Made by a program: the position numbers and the translations under genes. Shown one piece after another: positions 1 to 8,878 of a stretch of 64,000 nt of DNA. This DNA is from Streptococcus sp. LQJ-218 (GTDB taxonomy: Bacteria > Bacillota > Bacilli > Lactobacillales > Streptococcaceae). The stretch's first letter is position 1. The number at the start of each line of letters is the position of its first letter. The DNA is taken from NCBI RefSeq assembly GCF_003428885.1, contig NZ_QQRU01000003.1, positions 172,440 through 236,439 on the forward strand. The letters are read 5' to 3'. The notes under the pieces are model-generated. The model did not search any database. It was not told where the DNA came from and worked only from the letters and a program-made list of their open reading frames with translations.

Positions 1-183
1 CAGGTAATTCATCAAGATATGAAAGTTGTACTGAATGGTTTCTGGTTTTAGATAAACCCGATCTGTTAAGTTCAGCCACTGAATTTCCAGCGGATAAAAA
101 ATCCAAGCCAGATAGATAGTCAGAAGGATCGAGAGTGAGAGGAGAAAGAGCATAGAGCTCCAAAAGGTCAGTTTAGTTTTCAT
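1..183 (-). CDS. N-terminal part of a TIGR01906-like membrane protein (cut by window edge)
   Basis: An open frame runs from an ATG at 183 to the window edge, giving about 61 residues. Residues about 5-32 are hydrophobic and form a signal or membrane segment. The ATG overlaps the end of the upstream phosphatase gene by 11 bases, which indicates translational coupling. In pneumococci an integral membrane protein of the TIGR01906 family follows this NagD-like gene, and the visible start fits that. The assignment rests on context and a short N-terminus only; the function of the family is unknown. Confidence 0.6.
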   Translation of the reverse strand, partial: MKTKLTFWSSMLFLLSLSILLTIYLAWIFYPLEIQWLNLTDRVYLKPETIQYNFHILMNYL

Positions 184-946
184 CAAAATCCCACTCCGCA
201 AGACTAGAAACCACATGAGTTGGTACGATTGGCAAATCTGCTACTTCTTCTGCCTTGGTAAAACCTGTCGTCACCAAGAGTGTTGGAATGCCATTGTCAA
301 TCCCTGCTCGGATATCCGTCAGATAATTGTCCCCAACCATGATTAATTCTTCACGTTCCAAACCTAAGTGCTCAACCGCCTTGTCCATAATGATGGCATT
401 TGGTTTTCCAATATAAACAGGCTTCACTCGTGTTGCTACTTCAAGAAGCGTAATCAGTGAACCAGCACCTGGCAAAAGACCGCGTTCTGTTGGGATGTTG
501 AGGTCAGGATTGGTTCCGATAAAATGAGCTCCTTTTTGAATGGCAAGAGTTGCTATTGCAAATTTTTCATAGTCGACTTGCCAGTCCAATCCTACTACCA
601 CATAGGCTGGATTATCCTTGTCTTCCACATAACCAGCAGCCTTGATGGCTTCCTTGAGTCCGGCTTCTCCGATGACATAGACCGTCTTTTCAAGCCCCAA
701 GTCATTCATATAGTCGATAGTCGCCAAAGTCGCTGTGTAGACAGTCGACAGGGGCGTATCGATATTAAAATTCTGAGCCAACATTTCCTGAACACTTTCA
801 GGAGTGCGAGTTGTATTGTTGGTCACGAAGAGATAGGGAATGTCCCGCTTTTGCAACTCATGGACAAAAGCCTCTCCTGCTGGGATTCGGTCTTTCCCCT
901 TATAAATGGTTCCGTCTAAATCAATTAAATAGCCTTTATATTTCAT
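173..946 (-). CDS. NagD-like HAD-superfamily phosphatase (TIGR01457 type)
   Basis: A 257-residue protein of the HAD IIA / NagD family, cytoplasmic sugar- or nucleotide-phosphate phosphatases. Motif I lies near the N-terminus with the nucleophile and acid/base aspartates at D9 and D11. A VTNNTT stretch matches motif II, IGKPN contains the motif III lysine, and VGDNYLTDI near residue 205 is motif IV. Length is typical for the family. It follows the acyl-ACP thioesterase gene by 7 bases and overlaps the next membrane-protein gene, so the three are probably cotranscribed. The physiological substrate cannot be read from the sequence. Confidence 0.88.
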   Translation of the reverse strand: MKYKGYLIDLDGTIYKGKDRIPAGEAFVHELQKRDIPYLFVTNNTTRTPESVQEMLAQNFNIDTPLSTVYTATLATIDYMNDLGLEKTVYVIGEAGLKEAIKAAGYVEDKDNPAYVVVGLDWQVDYEKFAIATLAIQKGAHFIGTNPDLNIPTERGLLPGAGSLITLLEVATRVKPVYIGKPNAIIMDKAVEHLGLEREELIMVGDNYLTDIRAGIDNGIPTLLVTTGFTKAEEVADLPIVPTHVVSSLAEWDFDEN

Positions 947-953
947 ATTTCCC

Positions 954-1691
954 CTAATCCTTTTTTATTTCTTGCCAAGTGATAATTGCTTGGGCATTGG
1001 TCGCACCGTCACTTGTAATCTCATGCTTGCTTTCCAATCCAGTCCGTTCAACAGACGATGTGATCACCCCACCTGGTCGAACTTCCTTGACATACTTGAG
1101 GTTGATTTTCTTAGGAATATAGTGGATCAAAAAATCCGCTCCCATGACCTCAAAAATCCAATCCAGGTATTTACTATTATTGACATGACCATTCATATCC
1201 AAATCGTAAAAACGGACATGGTAATCCTTGCTGACTGGCTCTTCTAGATTTGCATACTTTGGTCCACGGATCAGTTTTTTATCAAACTCAGACTGGTAAG
1301 GAGCCACAATCTCAGGTTCAACAGCATGGACTTTTCGACTATCTCGATCCATGAGAACAAAGGTCGCCATCATATGGATAAGATCCTGACCTGCTTCATC
1401 ATAAATGGTAAAGCGACGGTAGCAAAAGAGTCGATTGTAGCTCAAAGCTTCTGTTTCAATAGTAATTTCTTCCGCAAAACGAGGCAAACGAATCACCTCA
1501 ATATCATAGTCTGTGATAATCCAGACCAGATTATAGTTTTCCAAAATGGCCTTATCACTAACTCCCAGTTCAATCGACTGCATCCCTGAAACTTGCAGGG
1601 ATAGTAAAATCACATCTGGAAGCTTGATATGACCGTTCATATCAGCCATATCAAAAGGAATTTTCATTTTCATTTGATAAGTTAAGCCCAT
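954..1691 (-). CDS. acyl-ACP thioesterase
   Basis: A 245-residue protein of the acyl-ACP thioesterase family (PF01643), which hydrolyses acyl-acyl carrier protein to release fatty acid. Two hotdog halves are visible: [11 protein letters not shown] begins the first and [16 protein letters not shown], with the conserved Asn/His residues, begins the second at about residue 160. Two ATGs lie in tandem after a GGAG; the second (1691) gives the better 7-base spacing and is used here. The gene starts two bases after the hemW stop, so it is probably translated from the hemW transcript. Confidence 0.88.
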   Translation of the reverse strand: MGLTYQMKMKIPFDMADMNGHIKLPDVILLSLQVSGMQSIELGVSDKAILENYNLVWIITDYDIEVIRLPRFAEEITIETEALSYNRLFCYRRFTIYDEAGQDLIHMMATFVLMDRDSRKVHAVEPEIVAPYQSEFDKKLIRGPKYANLEEPVSKDYHVRFYDLDMNGHVNNSKYLDWIFEVMGADFLIHYIPKKINLKYVKEVRPGGVITSSVERTGLESKHEITSDGATNAQAIITWQEIKKD

Positions 1692-1695
1692 CATC

Positions 1696-2826
1696 CTACT
1701 CCAAAATAAATCGTTCTGCTACCGTGTCTCCTAAAAAGAGACCTCTTTTTGTCATGCGCACGCGATCACCGTCTAGTTGCATGAGACCTTTTTGAACCAA
1801 GTCTCTGACGATTTCGCCATATAGTTCATCGAAAGACCGTCCAAATTTTTCCTCAAATCGCGCCATGGAGACTCCTGATTTCTTGCGGAGTCCCAGGAAC
1901 ATTTCTTCTTCCATTTGCTCTTTTTGACTCAGATGTTCTTCTGTGATGCGAGCATTGCCTTCCTCAACTGCACTGAGATAATGACGAATGGGACCATGGT
2001 TTTTATAGCGAATCCCATTGACATAGCCAGACGCTCCAGCACCTATGCCATAGTATTCAGCATTGTCCCAGTACATGAGATTGTGACGACTTTCAAAACC
2101 AGGCTTGGAGAAATTAGAAATCTCATAATGCTCAAAACCAGCTCGCTCCAGCTCAGTGATGATATACTCAAACATCTCAGCTTCTAACTCTTCCTTGGGC
2201 AGGGGCAATTTTCCACGTCGCATACGGTTCATAAAGACCGTATGGTTTTCTAAAATCAAGCTATACAGACTCATATGGGGAATATCCAGTCCAATGGCCT
2301 TAGCCACATTTTCCTTAACCTGCTCCATGGTCTGACCTGGCAGTGCATAAATCAAATCAATAGAGATATTGTCAAAACCAGCCAGTTTTAGTCGGTCGAT
2401 ATTTTCATAAATATCCTTCTCCAAATGACTGCGCCCAATCTTTTTCAACATCTTATCATCAAAGGTCTGCACACCTAGCGAAACACGATTGACAGCCGAG
2501 TTTTTCAAAACAGCTATCTTGTCCGCATCCAAGTCGCCTGGATTGGCCTCAATGGTCAACTCTTCCAAGACTGACAAGTCCAAGTTTTTAGTTAAGCCAT
2601 TCAATAACACCTCCAATTGTGAAGCTGACAAAGCTGTCGGCGTGCCACCACCGATATAGAGGGTTCTCAACTTTTGAATATCATAAGATTGAAACTCTTC
2701 TAACAGATGTTCCAAATAACTATCTACCGGCTGATTCTTGATAAAAACTTTTGAAAAGTCACAATAATAACAAATCTGAGTACAAAATGGGATGTGCACA
2801 TAGGCTGACGTTGGTTTTTTCTGCAT
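1696..2826 (-). CDS. hemW: radical SAM heme chaperone HemW (coproporphyrinogen III oxidase-like)
   Basis: A 376-residue radical-SAM protein. The CxxxCxxC cluster ligands are C15, C19 and C22, just after HIPF. LYIGGGTPTAL and the SLGVQTFDD and DLIYALPGQT segments are typical of the HemW/HemN family, with a HemW-type C-terminal domain. HemW proteins are heme-binding chaperones rather than true oxidases. No Shine-Dalgarno precedes the ATG; an extended -10 ends 7 bases upstream, so the mRNA may be leaderless. The gene heads a transcript continuing into the thioesterase and phosphatase genes. Confidence 0.92.
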   Translation of the reverse strand: MQKKPTSAYVHIPFCTQICYYCDFSKVFIKNQPVDSYLEHLLEEFQSYDIQKLRTLYIGGGTPTALSASQLEVLLNGLTKNLDLSVLEELTIEANPGDLDADKIAVLKNSAVNRVSLGVQTFDDKMLKKIGRSHLEKDIYENIDRLKLAGFDNISIDLIYALPGQTMEQVKENVAKAIGLDIPHMSLYSLILENHTVFMNRMRRGKLPLPKEELEAEMFEYIITELERAGFEHYEISNFSKPGFESRHNLMYWDNAEYYGIGAGASGYVNGIRYKNHGPIRHYLSAVEEGNARITEEHLSQKEQMEEEMFLGLRKKSGVSMARFEEKFGRSFDELYGEIVRDLVQKGLMQLDGDRVRMTKRGLFLGDTVAERFILE

Positions 2827-2833
2827 AGTAATT

Positions 2834-2842
2834 ATTATACCA
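2834..2842 (-). promoter_or_regulatory. extended -10 promoter of hemW, predicted leaderless
   Basis: On the minus strand TGGTATAAT occupies 2842-2834, followed by 7 bases and the hemW ATG at 2826. With the usual 6-7 base distance from -10 to transcription start, the RNA would begin at or next to the ATG. No ribosome-binding site is visible. Confidence 0.6.
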
Positions 2843-2862
2843 CAAAGACAGGCTAGGAGAAA

Positions 2863-2910
2863 AAAATCACCATCCCCAGATACATAGTCTGTCCAGAGAT
2901 GGCGATGGGT
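2863..2910 (-). terminator. rho-independent terminator after the YtxH-domain gene
   Basis: The minus strand shows an imperfect hairpin (arms around CCATCGCCATC and GGGGATGGTGAT, with G-U pairs) followed by a run of seven T. It ends the hprK-lgt-DUF948-YtxH gene group before hemW. Confidence 0.6.
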
Positions 2911-3299
2911 TATTCTTCTGTTATGTTAATAACAATCTCTTCTGGTTCATCAAGAGTTTCGACTTTTTCTTGCCATTGCTCCTTGAGATTATTAAATCGA
3001 TCTTTTGATGCTTCTGTCGCATGACGGGCACATGATTTGGCTTGAGCAAGTACACTGTCTACAGTGATTTCACCTGACTCAACCTGTTCTTTAGTTTTAA
3101 GAACAAAATCTGTAGCCTGCTCCTTGACTTCTGTCAGTTTTTCACAGACCTGCTCCTTGGCATACTCCGGATCTTCTCTCAAATCAGCTAGAAAATCTTG
3201 AGCTTGACTGCAAACTTGTTTGCCCTTGTCACTTGTTAAAAACAAGGCAAGAGCTGTACCTGAAACGGTTCCTAAAAGGATTGAGGATAGTTTAGCCAT
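2910..3299 (-). CDS. YtxH-domain protein (general-stress-like)
   Basis: A 129-residue protein with an N-terminal hydrophobic segment (about residues 4-22) followed by a long charged, probably helical region with several cysteines. This matches the YtxH family (PF12732) of Gram-positive bacteria. It follows the DUF948 gene by 15 bases; YtxH and DUF948 proteins are commonly paired in Firmicutes, as here. Its role is unknown; membrane attachment by the N-terminal helix is likely. The start has a GGAG-type ribosome-binding site. Confidence 0.8.
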   Translation of the reverse strand: MAKLSSILLGTVSGTALALFLTSDKGKQVCSQAQDFLADLREDPEYAKEQVCEKLTEVKEQATDFVLKTKEQVESGEITVDSVLAQAKSCARHATEASKDRFNNLKEQWQEKVETLDEPEEIVINITEE

Positions 3300-3314
3300 A
3301 AGAATTCTCCTTTT

Positions 3315-3698
3315 TTATTTTTTGAAAAATTTACTTGCAAGACGAAGAGCTGACAAACTTGCACCAGTCTTCAGTGTTTTTGAACCAGCTGATGAAGCTT
3401 TCTTGCTCAAGACACGCGCTTGGTCATTGAGGTCGGAAACAGATAGAGATAAATCTGCAACAGCACTAAAGAGTGGATCAATTGTTGCCACCTTGACATT
3501 GATATCATCTGCCAAGACATTGACCTTAGCCAACAATTCATTGGTATGATGCAAGGTCACATCCACATCTGAAGTCAAGGTTTTAATCGTCTTCTCTGTT
3601 TCATCGATAACACGTCCAAGCTTTTGTACAGTAATGATTAGATAGACTAAAAATACAATCAAAGCAAGGGCAACAAGAATATATGCAACTTCTAACAT
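3315..3698 (-). CDS. DUF948-domain membrane-anchored protein
   Basis: A 127-residue protein with one N-terminal membrane helix (about residues 4-24) followed by a heptad-rich region typical of DUF948 (PF06103). The start codon directly follows the lgt stop, and the ribosome-binding site (GGAGGAAA) lies inside the end of lgt, so translation is probably coupled. Paired with the downstream YtxH protein. Function unknown. Confidence 0.8.
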   Translation of the reverse strand: MLEVAYILVALALIVFLVYLIITVQKLGRVIDETEKTIKTLTSDVDVTLHHTNELLAKVNVLADDINVKVATIDPLFSAVADLSLSVSDLNDQARVLSKKASSAGSKTLKTGASLSALRLASKFFKK

Positions 3699-4487
3699 TT
3701 AATTTTCCTCCTCTGTAATATAGTAAGGGGCCTTCTTTCGATTTTGATATAGAATGATAAAAATACCCAGTCCGATAAGAACAACTGAAAGCCATTGAGA
3801 CACTCGAAGGCCAAAGAACATGAGACTATCTGTCCGCATACCTTCGATGACCATACGACCGAAACCATACCAAATCAAATAGAAAGCAGTGATATGACCT
3901 CGTCTGAGGCTCTTCCATTTTCGTCTGAAAATCAGAATTAAGGCAAATCCAAGTAGATTCCATAGGGACTCATAAAGGAAGGTCGGTTGACGGTAGCTCC
4001 CCTCAATATACATCTGGTCACGGATAAAGCCAGGTAGATAATCCAGATTATCCACTGCCGCACCATAAGCTTCTTGGTTAAAGAAATTACCCCAGCGTCC
4101 CACACTTTGGGCAATCATGACGCTAGGCGCCGCAATGTCTAGAAAATCCCAAGTATTGATGAGTTTACGATCAGCAAAGATATAGAGCACAAGGGCCCCT
4201 GTTATCAAACCTCCGTAAATGGCCAAACCACCATTCCAAATGGCAAAAATTTCTCCTAAATTCTGACTATAGTAATCAAAACGGAAAATAACATAGTAGA
4301 GACGAGCTCCTAAAATAGCCAAAGGAAAGGCTATCAAGATAAAATCTAAAATATCGTCTGGTATGATCTTCTTTCTAGGCGCTTCTTTCATGGTCAAATA
4401 AACCGCAAGAATCAAGCCCGTTACAATACACAAGGCATACCAACGAATGGCTAGAGGTCCTAGATGAATAGCAATTGGATCAATCAT
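3699..4487 (-). CDS. lgt: prolipoprotein diacylglyceryl transferase
   Basis: A 262-residue polytopic membrane enzyme that transfers diacylglyceryl from phosphatidylglycerol to the lipobox cysteine of prolipoproteins. The Lgt signature is present as [15 protein letters not shown] at about residues 129-143, and about seven membrane helices are visible. The ATG at 4487 lies inside the last codons of hprK (8-base overlap) and gives the usual length; an upstream in-frame start would add seven atypical residues. The hprK-lgt pairing is conserved in Firmicutes. Confidence 0.95.
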   Translation of the reverse strand: MIDPIAIHLGPLAIRWYALCIVTGLILAVYLTMKEAPRKKIIPDDILDFILIAFPLAILGARLYYVIFRFDYYSQNLGEIFAIWNGGLAIYGGLITGALVLYIFADRKLINTWDFLDIAAPSVMIAQSVGRWGNFFNQEAYGAAVDNLDYLPGFIRDQMYIEGSYRQPTFLYESLWNLLGFALILIFRRKWKSLRRGHITAFYLIWYGFGRMVIEGMRTDSLMFFGLRVSQWLSVVLIGLGIFIILYQNRKKAPYYITEEEN

Positions 4488-5415
4488 TAGGCACCTCATT
4501 CTGAGCAATGAGATTTGTCAAACGTTCTTCGAACAAACGAGTCGCATCAAAGCCCATCTCCTTGGCACGATAATTCATGGCAGCTGCCTCGATCACGACA
4601 GAGATATTACGACCTGTTTTCACTGGAATACGGATACGAGGAATGGCTACGCCAGAAATTTCTATTTCCTCTGCATTGTTTCCAAGACGATCAAATGTCT
4701 TATGCGTATCGTAATTTTCCAAGTAAACAGCCAGCTGGACTTGTGAAGAATCTTTGACCGCACTCGCACCGTAGAGACTCATAACATCGATAATCCCAAC
4801 ACCACGAATTTCAATCAAGTGTTTCAAAATCTCAGCTGGTTCACCCCAAAGAGTAATCTCATCCTTGGCAAAGATATCGACACGGTCATCAGCTACCAAG
4901 CGATGACCACGTTTGACAAGCTCTAGTCCTGTCTCACTCTTACCGATGCCACTATCACCCTGAATCAAGACACCCATCCCATAGATATCCATCAAGACAC
5001 CGTGCACACTCGTCCGTTCTGCCAAACGAGAATCCAGATAACTAGATAACTCTCCAGATAAACGACTGGTCGCCGTACGGCTGGTTAAAATGGCAATCTT
5101 ACATTCTCTTGCTGCCTTTAGCATCTCCTCTGGAACTACCAAACCACGAGCAACAATGACCGCAGGTGTCTCAGGTAAAAACATTTTTTTCAAGACCTGG
5201 TAGCGGTTGTGAGAGGACATCGAAACAAGATAAGACCACTCCTTCATCCCCAAGAGTGGAATCCGCTCTGGCGTATAGTAGTCAAAGTAGCCTGTCAATT
5301 CAAGACCAGGTCGCGTAATGTCCGCAGTATTAATTTCCTTTTCAAGTAATTCTGGTTCGCCATAGACAATGTCTAGTCTAAGCTTTTCAATCACTTCTTT
5401 TACTAAAACCGACAT
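4480..5415 (-). CDS. hprK: HPr kinase/phosphorylase
   Basis: A 311-residue bifunctional kinase/phosphorylase of HPr Ser46, controlling carbon catabolite repression. The P-loop [14 protein letters not shown] is near residue 153, and [11 protein letters not shown] near residue 200 is the HprK signature. The start at 5415 (ATGTCGG) sits 5 bases after AAGGAGG and gives the normal family length; the in-frame ATG just before it is too close. With a recognisable CcpA-type site upstream of bgaA in this window, it fits the Gram-positive catabolite repression circuit. Confidence 0.95.
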   Translation of the reverse strand: MSVLVKEVIEKLRLDIVYGEPELLEKEINTADITRPGLELTGYFDYYTPERIPLLGMKEWSYLVSMSSHNRYQVLKKMFLPETPAVIVARGLVVPEEMLKAARECKIAILTSRTATSRLSGELSSYLDSRLAERTSVHGVLMDIYGMGVLIQGDSGIGKSETGLELVKRGHRLVADDRVDIFAKDEITLWGEPAEILKHLIEIRGVGIIDVMSLYGASAVKDSSQVQLAVYLENYDTHKTFDRLGNNAEEIEISGVAIPRIRIPVKTGRNISVVIEAAAMNYRAKEMGFDATRLFEERLTNLIAQNEVPND

Positions 5416-5504
5416 CATTTCCTCCTTCAATCTAGTTCTTTTTACTATTATATCAAATTGTAGGAGGATATTTGAGATTTTTGCAAGCTTTGAAGTATTT
5501 ATTT

Positions 5505-5654
5505 ATACTCAATGAAAATCAAAGAGCAAACTAGGAAACTAGCCGTAGGCTGCTCAAAACACCGTTTTGAGGTTGTAGATAAGACTGACGAAGTCAGTCA
5601 CATATATAATCCAAGGCGACGTTGACATGGTTTGAAGAGATTTTCGAAGAGTAT
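5505..5654 (-). repeat. BOX element (boxA-boxB-boxC), copy 1
   Basis: A 150-base element running from ATACTCAATGAAAATC to TTTTCGAAGAGTAT. It contains the boxC-like end (AGAGCAAACTAGGAAACTAG), one boxB-like module and the boxA end containing AAGGCGACGTTGAC. Length fits one boxB. It lies between hprK and rpsU. Pneumococcal BOX elements are non-autonomous dispersed repeats with terminal inverted repeats. Confidence 0.88.
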
Positions 5655-5660
5655 TAAAAG

Positions 5661-5686
5661 AAAAAGGACTAGATTTCTCTAGCCTC
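5661..5686 (-). terminator. terminator of rpsU
   Basis: On the minus strand GGCTAGA-GAAA-TCTAGTC forms a hairpin followed by a T-rich run, 11 bases past the rpsU stop. Confidence 0.75.
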
Positions 5687-5696
5687 TCATTTCTAA

Positions 5697-5873
5697 TTAG
5701 AATTTTTTACGTTTACGAGCTGCTTCTGATTTACGTTTACGTTTTACAGAAGGTTTTTCATAGAATTCGCGTTTGCGTGTTTCTTGAAGAGTACCAGCTT
5801 TAGTAACCGCACGTTTGAAACGACGAAGTGCATCGTCAAGAGATTCATTCTTACGTACTACTGTTTTAGACAT
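5697..5873 (-). CDS. rpsU: 30S ribosomal protein S21
   Basis: A 58-residue basic protein starting [19 protein letters not shown] and ending in a Lys/Arg-rich tail, the S21 sequence. The ATG at 5873 gives the family length; an upstream in-frame codon would add an atypical extension. Monocistronic, with its own hairpin terminator downstream. Confidence 0.96.
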
Positions 5874-6022
5874 TTTTTTCACTCCCTTCAAGTTCAAGAT
5901 TTATTCTATTTTACACGTAAAAGGAATAATTGTCAAGAAAAAATGCAGGTTAATTTTGATTTTTTTCTCTATTTATACAAGTCTTCAAAACATTCAATTG
6001 TAAAACTGAAGGGGTTGTTTTT

Positions 6023-6730
6023 TTATTTTTCAAGTAAGCTGAGCGCTTCAGCATCTGCAATAATCGTCACATCTGGGTGGTTTTGTAGGCTACTTGCTGG
6101 TAAGTTCTCAGTCACTGGACCAGACACGGTTCCGGCAATAGCTTCTGCTTTTGATGCACCATAAGCAAAAAGAAGGATTGACTTAGCATCCAAGATATTT
6201 TTAATCCCCATTGAAATAGCTTGGGTTGGAACGTCTTCGATCTTGTCAAAGAAGCGTGCATTGGCTTCGATGGTAGACTGGTCAAGTTCTACTAGATGTG
6301 TTTGACTGTCAAATGGAGTACCTGGCTCGTTAAAGCCGATGTGTCCATTGCGACCAATTCCCAAGATTTGGAGATCAACTGGATGGTCAGCCAAAATTTG
6401 ATTGTAGCGTTCAACTTCAGCTTCAGCATTGTCCTTAACACCACGAGGCAAGAAACTTTCTTTAAATGGTTTTTGGTTGAACAAGTTTTCTTGCATGAAG
6501 TGACGGTAAGACTGAGGATTGTCTCCATCAAGGCCTACATACTCATCAAGGTTGACACTGGTTAGATTTGAAAAATCAAGGTCACTCTCAACAATTTTCT
6601 TGTAAAATTCAAGTGGACTACTTCCTGTCGCAAGTCCTAGCGTTTGAGCTCCATTGGCCAATTTTTCCTTCAAAATTTCAAAAGCGACTTTTCCACCTTC
6701 GACTTGGTTTTCAACTTTAATAACTTTCAT
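6023..6730 (-). CDS. nagB: glucosamine-6-phosphate deaminase
   Basis: A 235-residue enzyme converting glucosamine-6-phosphate to fructose-6-phosphate and ammonia. [21 protein letters not shown] and [14 protein letters not shown] are the NagB signatures, the last holding the active-site histidine. It is the short form without the C-terminal allosteric extension, usual in Gram-positives. A perfect palindrome 36 bases upstream resembles a NagR operator, and a weak cre-like sequence is at about 6790. Probably induced by amino sugars and subject to catabolite control. Confidence 0.95.
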   Translation of the reverse strand: MKVIKVENQVEGGKVAFEILKEKLANGAQTLGLATGSSPLEFYKKIVESDLDFSNLTSVNLDEYVGLDGDNPQSYRHFMQENLFNQKPFKESFLPRGVKDNAEAEVERYNQILADHPVDLQILGIGRNGHIGFNEPGTPFDSQTHLVELDQSTIEANARFFDKIEDVPTQAISMGIKNILDAKSILLFAYGASKAEAIAGTVSGPVTENLPASSLQNHPDVTIIADAEALSLLEK

Positions 6731-6765
6731 TCTTTTATCCTCCGTTTTAATCTATATTTATTATA

Positions 6766-6777
6766 TGGTATAGACCA
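6766..6777. promoter_or_regulatory. candidate NagR (GntR-family) operator upstream of nagB
   Basis: TGGTATAGACCA fits the palindrome TGGTNTANACCA and lies 36 bases upstream of the nagB start. NagR/YvoA-type regulators bind sites of this kind (TGGTATAGAC core) at amino-sugar genes in Firmicutes. Assignment is by motif and neighbour only. Confidence 0.55.
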
Positions 6778-6833
6778 ATTTTTGTCAAGTGAAAACGGTT
6801 TAATTTCTAAAAAAAGAGCGTCCAATCTTGAAA

Positions 6834-6844
6834 CGTGTTATAAT
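6834..6844 (+). promoter_or_regulatory. extended -10 promoter of queA
   Basis: TGTTATAAT (TG at 6836-6837, TATAAT at 6839-6844) lies about 37 bases upstream of the preferred queA start. No convincing -35 is seen, as is common for extended -10 promoters. Confidence 0.55.
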
Positions 6845-6880
6845 GGATAGGATTAGAATTTAGAAAGAATGAACAGATAT

Positions 6881-7909
6881 ATGAATACAGCTGATTTTGA
6901 TTTCCACTTGCCTGAGGAATTGATTGCCCAAACACCCCTTGAAAAACGAGATGCCTCTAAACTCCTCATCGTCAACCGTGAGACGGGAGAAATGCAGGAT
7001 AAACACTTCCACTCTATTATCGATATGCTGGAACCTGGTGATGCTCTTGTTATGAACGACACCCGCGTTCTCCCTGCCCGCCTCTATGGTCAAAAAGAGG
7101 AGACAGGTGGTCATGTGGAACTTCTCCTGCTCAAAAATACTGCTGGTGACGAGTGGGAAGTTCTAGCTAAACCTGCCAAACGCCTCAAGGTCGGTACTCG
7201 TGTTAGCTTTGGTGATGGTCGCCTTAGCGCTGTCGTTACGGAAGAATTGACTCACGGAGGCCGCATTGTCCGCTTTGAATACCAAGGAATTTTCCTAGAA
7301 GTTTTAGAAAGTCTGGGTGAAATGCCATTACCGCCTTATATCCATGAAAAATTGGATGACCGTGAACGGTATCAAACCGTTTACGCCAAAGAAAGTGGCT
7401 CTGCTGCAGCACCAACTGCTGGACTACACTTCACGAAAGAACTGCTAGCAGAAATCAAAGCTAAGGGTGTTCATCTGGTCTATCTGACTCTTCATGTCGG
7501 GCTTGGAACTTTTAGACCTGTCTCTGTGGACAATCTGGACGAACATGAAATGCACTCAGAATTCTACCAACTTTCTGAGGAAGCTGCTGTCACCCTTCGC
7601 TCTGTTAAAGAAAACGGTGGTCGTGTCATCGCTGTCGGAACCACTTCTATCCGCACCTTGGAGACCATTGGTTCCAAGTTTGATGGGCAAATCCAAGCAG
7701 ATTCTGGCTGGACCAATATCTTTATCAAACCTGGGTATGAGTGGAAGGTCGTGGATGCCTTCTCAACCAACTTCCACCTGCCAAAATCAACTCTGGTCAT
7801 GTTGGTTTCTGCCTTTGCCGGCCGTGAATTGATCTTAGATGCCTACCACCATGCCATTCAAGAACGCTACCGCTTCTTTAGTTTTGGCGATGCCATGTTT
7901 ATCTATTAA
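6881..7909 (+). CDS. queA: S-adenosylmethionine:tRNA ribosyltransferase-isomerase
   Basis: A 342-residue enzyme of queuosine biosynthesis that transfers the ribosyl part of SAM onto preQ1 in tRNA. It starts [19 protein letters not shown], the typical QueA N-terminus, and contains [12 protein letters not shown] and [10 protein letters not shown]. An in-frame ATG at 6869 would add four residues; neither start has a strong Shine-Dalgarno, and the downstream one matches the family. Transcribed divergently from nagB and ending in a convergent junction with the YihY gene. Confidence 0.95.
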   Translation: MNTADFDFHLPEELIAQTPLEKRDASKLLIVNRETGEMQDKHFHSIIDMLEPGDALVMNDTRVLPARLYGQKEETGGHVELLLLKNTAGDEWEVLAKPAKRLKVGTRVSFGDGRLSAVVTEELTHGGRIVRFEYQGIFLEVLESLGEMPLPPYIHEKLDDRERYQTVYAKESGSAAAPTAGLHFTKELLAEIKAKGVHLVYLTLHVGLGTFRPVSVDNLDEHEMHSEFYQLSEEAAVTLRSVKENGGRVIAVGTTSIRTLETIGSKFDGQIQADSGWTNIFIKPGYEWKVVDAFSTNFHLPKSTLVMLVSAFAGRELILDAYHHAIQERYRFFSFGDAMFIY

Positions 7910-7924
7910 TTTTCATAATCAAAA

Positions 7925-7971
7925 AAAGCGCATATTATCAAGGTTTTATAAAGCCTGATAGTATGCGTTTT
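7925..7971. terminator. bidirectional terminator hairpin, dispersed-repeat copy 1
   Basis: AAAGCGCATATTATCA pairs with TGATAGTATGCGTTTT through 16 positions, two of them G-U. It sits in the convergent junction between queA and the YihY gene. Related copies are at 13210-13256 and 41413-41457. Confidence 0.75.
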
Positions 7972-7990
7972 GTAATGGATAAAAAATGAG

Positions 7991-8851
7991 TTAATCTATT
8001 CTAAAGCTCGGATCTTTCCAACTCTGGACACTGGCATTGATAACTGCGCCGACAATCAAAATCTTAGCGATGAGAATAAACCAGACCATCATGACCACCA
8101 CGACAATGGAACTGAAAAAACGGACGTCCACTAGATGGTTGACATAATTGTTAACATAGGCTGAAAAGATATTGAGTAGTGAGACCAAGGTCAACAAGAC
8201 AAAGACACTACCTGGTAATACAGAGCGAATTCGTCGAACCTTAACATTTGGCAGGAAATAATAAAGCATGACCAAGACAGCAAAAATCAAGGAATAGACC
8301 AAGGGACCTGTTAGGTCTTGCAGATAATCAAAAAGAGGACTATCCGATTTCCAGTAGCTTTTGATAAGGTTGAGAAGCATGCGGCCAAAAACGCTTAGAA
8401 AGAGAGCCAAAGCAAAGAGGATTTGCAAGCCAAAACTGACAAACAAACTCATGAGCTGATGGGAAATCATGCCACGATTTTTAGCTACTCCGTAAGCTTT
8501 ATTAAAGGCTTTCTGTAGGAAATTCATGGATTTTGAAAAGGTCCAGATGGCTGACAAAACCGCAAAACTCAATAACCCTGTTGACGGTTGGGTCAGCACT
8601 TCTGTAATAATCTTTGCGACCACATCATACATGGTATCGGGCAAGTATTCATTGACAACCTTTAAAAAATTAGAAACTGGAATTTGAAAATAGGGCAGGA
8701 TATTGACCACCACCAAAAGCAAGGGGAAAATCGAAATCAACCAATAGTAGGCTACTGCGACACTGGTCAGCTCACTCTCTGATGCTTGATAATAATGCAA
8801 AAAGGCTTTTAATAAAGGCTTGTCTATCAGCTCTTTCCACCACTTCTTCAT
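7991..8851 (-). CDS. YihY/UPF0761 family membrane protein
   Basis: A 286-residue protein with about six membrane helices, of the YihY / virulence factor BrkB family (PF03631; formerly misnamed ribonuclease BN). The segment around SVAVAYYWLISIFPLLLV near the N-terminus is characteristic. The ATG at 8851 lies 7 bases after GAAGGAG; an in-frame upstream ATG overlaps that ribosome-binding site and is rejected. Function is not established. It follows the antiporter gene by 27 bases and is probably cotranscribed. Confidence 0.85.
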   Translation of the reverse strand: MKKWWKELIDKPLLKAFLHYYQASESELTSVAVAYYWLISIFPLLLVVVNILPYFQIPVSNFLKVVNEYLPDTMYDVVAKIITEVLTQPSTGLLSFAVLSAIWTFSKSMNFLQKAFNKAYGVAKNRGMISHQLMSLFVSFGLQILFALALFLSVFGRMLLNLIKSYWKSDSPLFDYLQDLTGPLVYSLIFAVLVMLYYFLPNVKVRRIRSVLPGSVFVLLTLVSLLNIFSAYVNNYVNHLVDVRFFSSIVVVVMMVWFILIAKILIVGAVINASVQSWKDPSFRID

Positions 8852-8878
8852 GTCACACTCCTTCATTTACAATCTTAA

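Noticed and set aside
6789..6803. cre site upstream of nagB
   Set aside because: GTGAAAACGGTTTAA differs from the consensus at two fixed positions; noted in the gene entry but not listed as a site.
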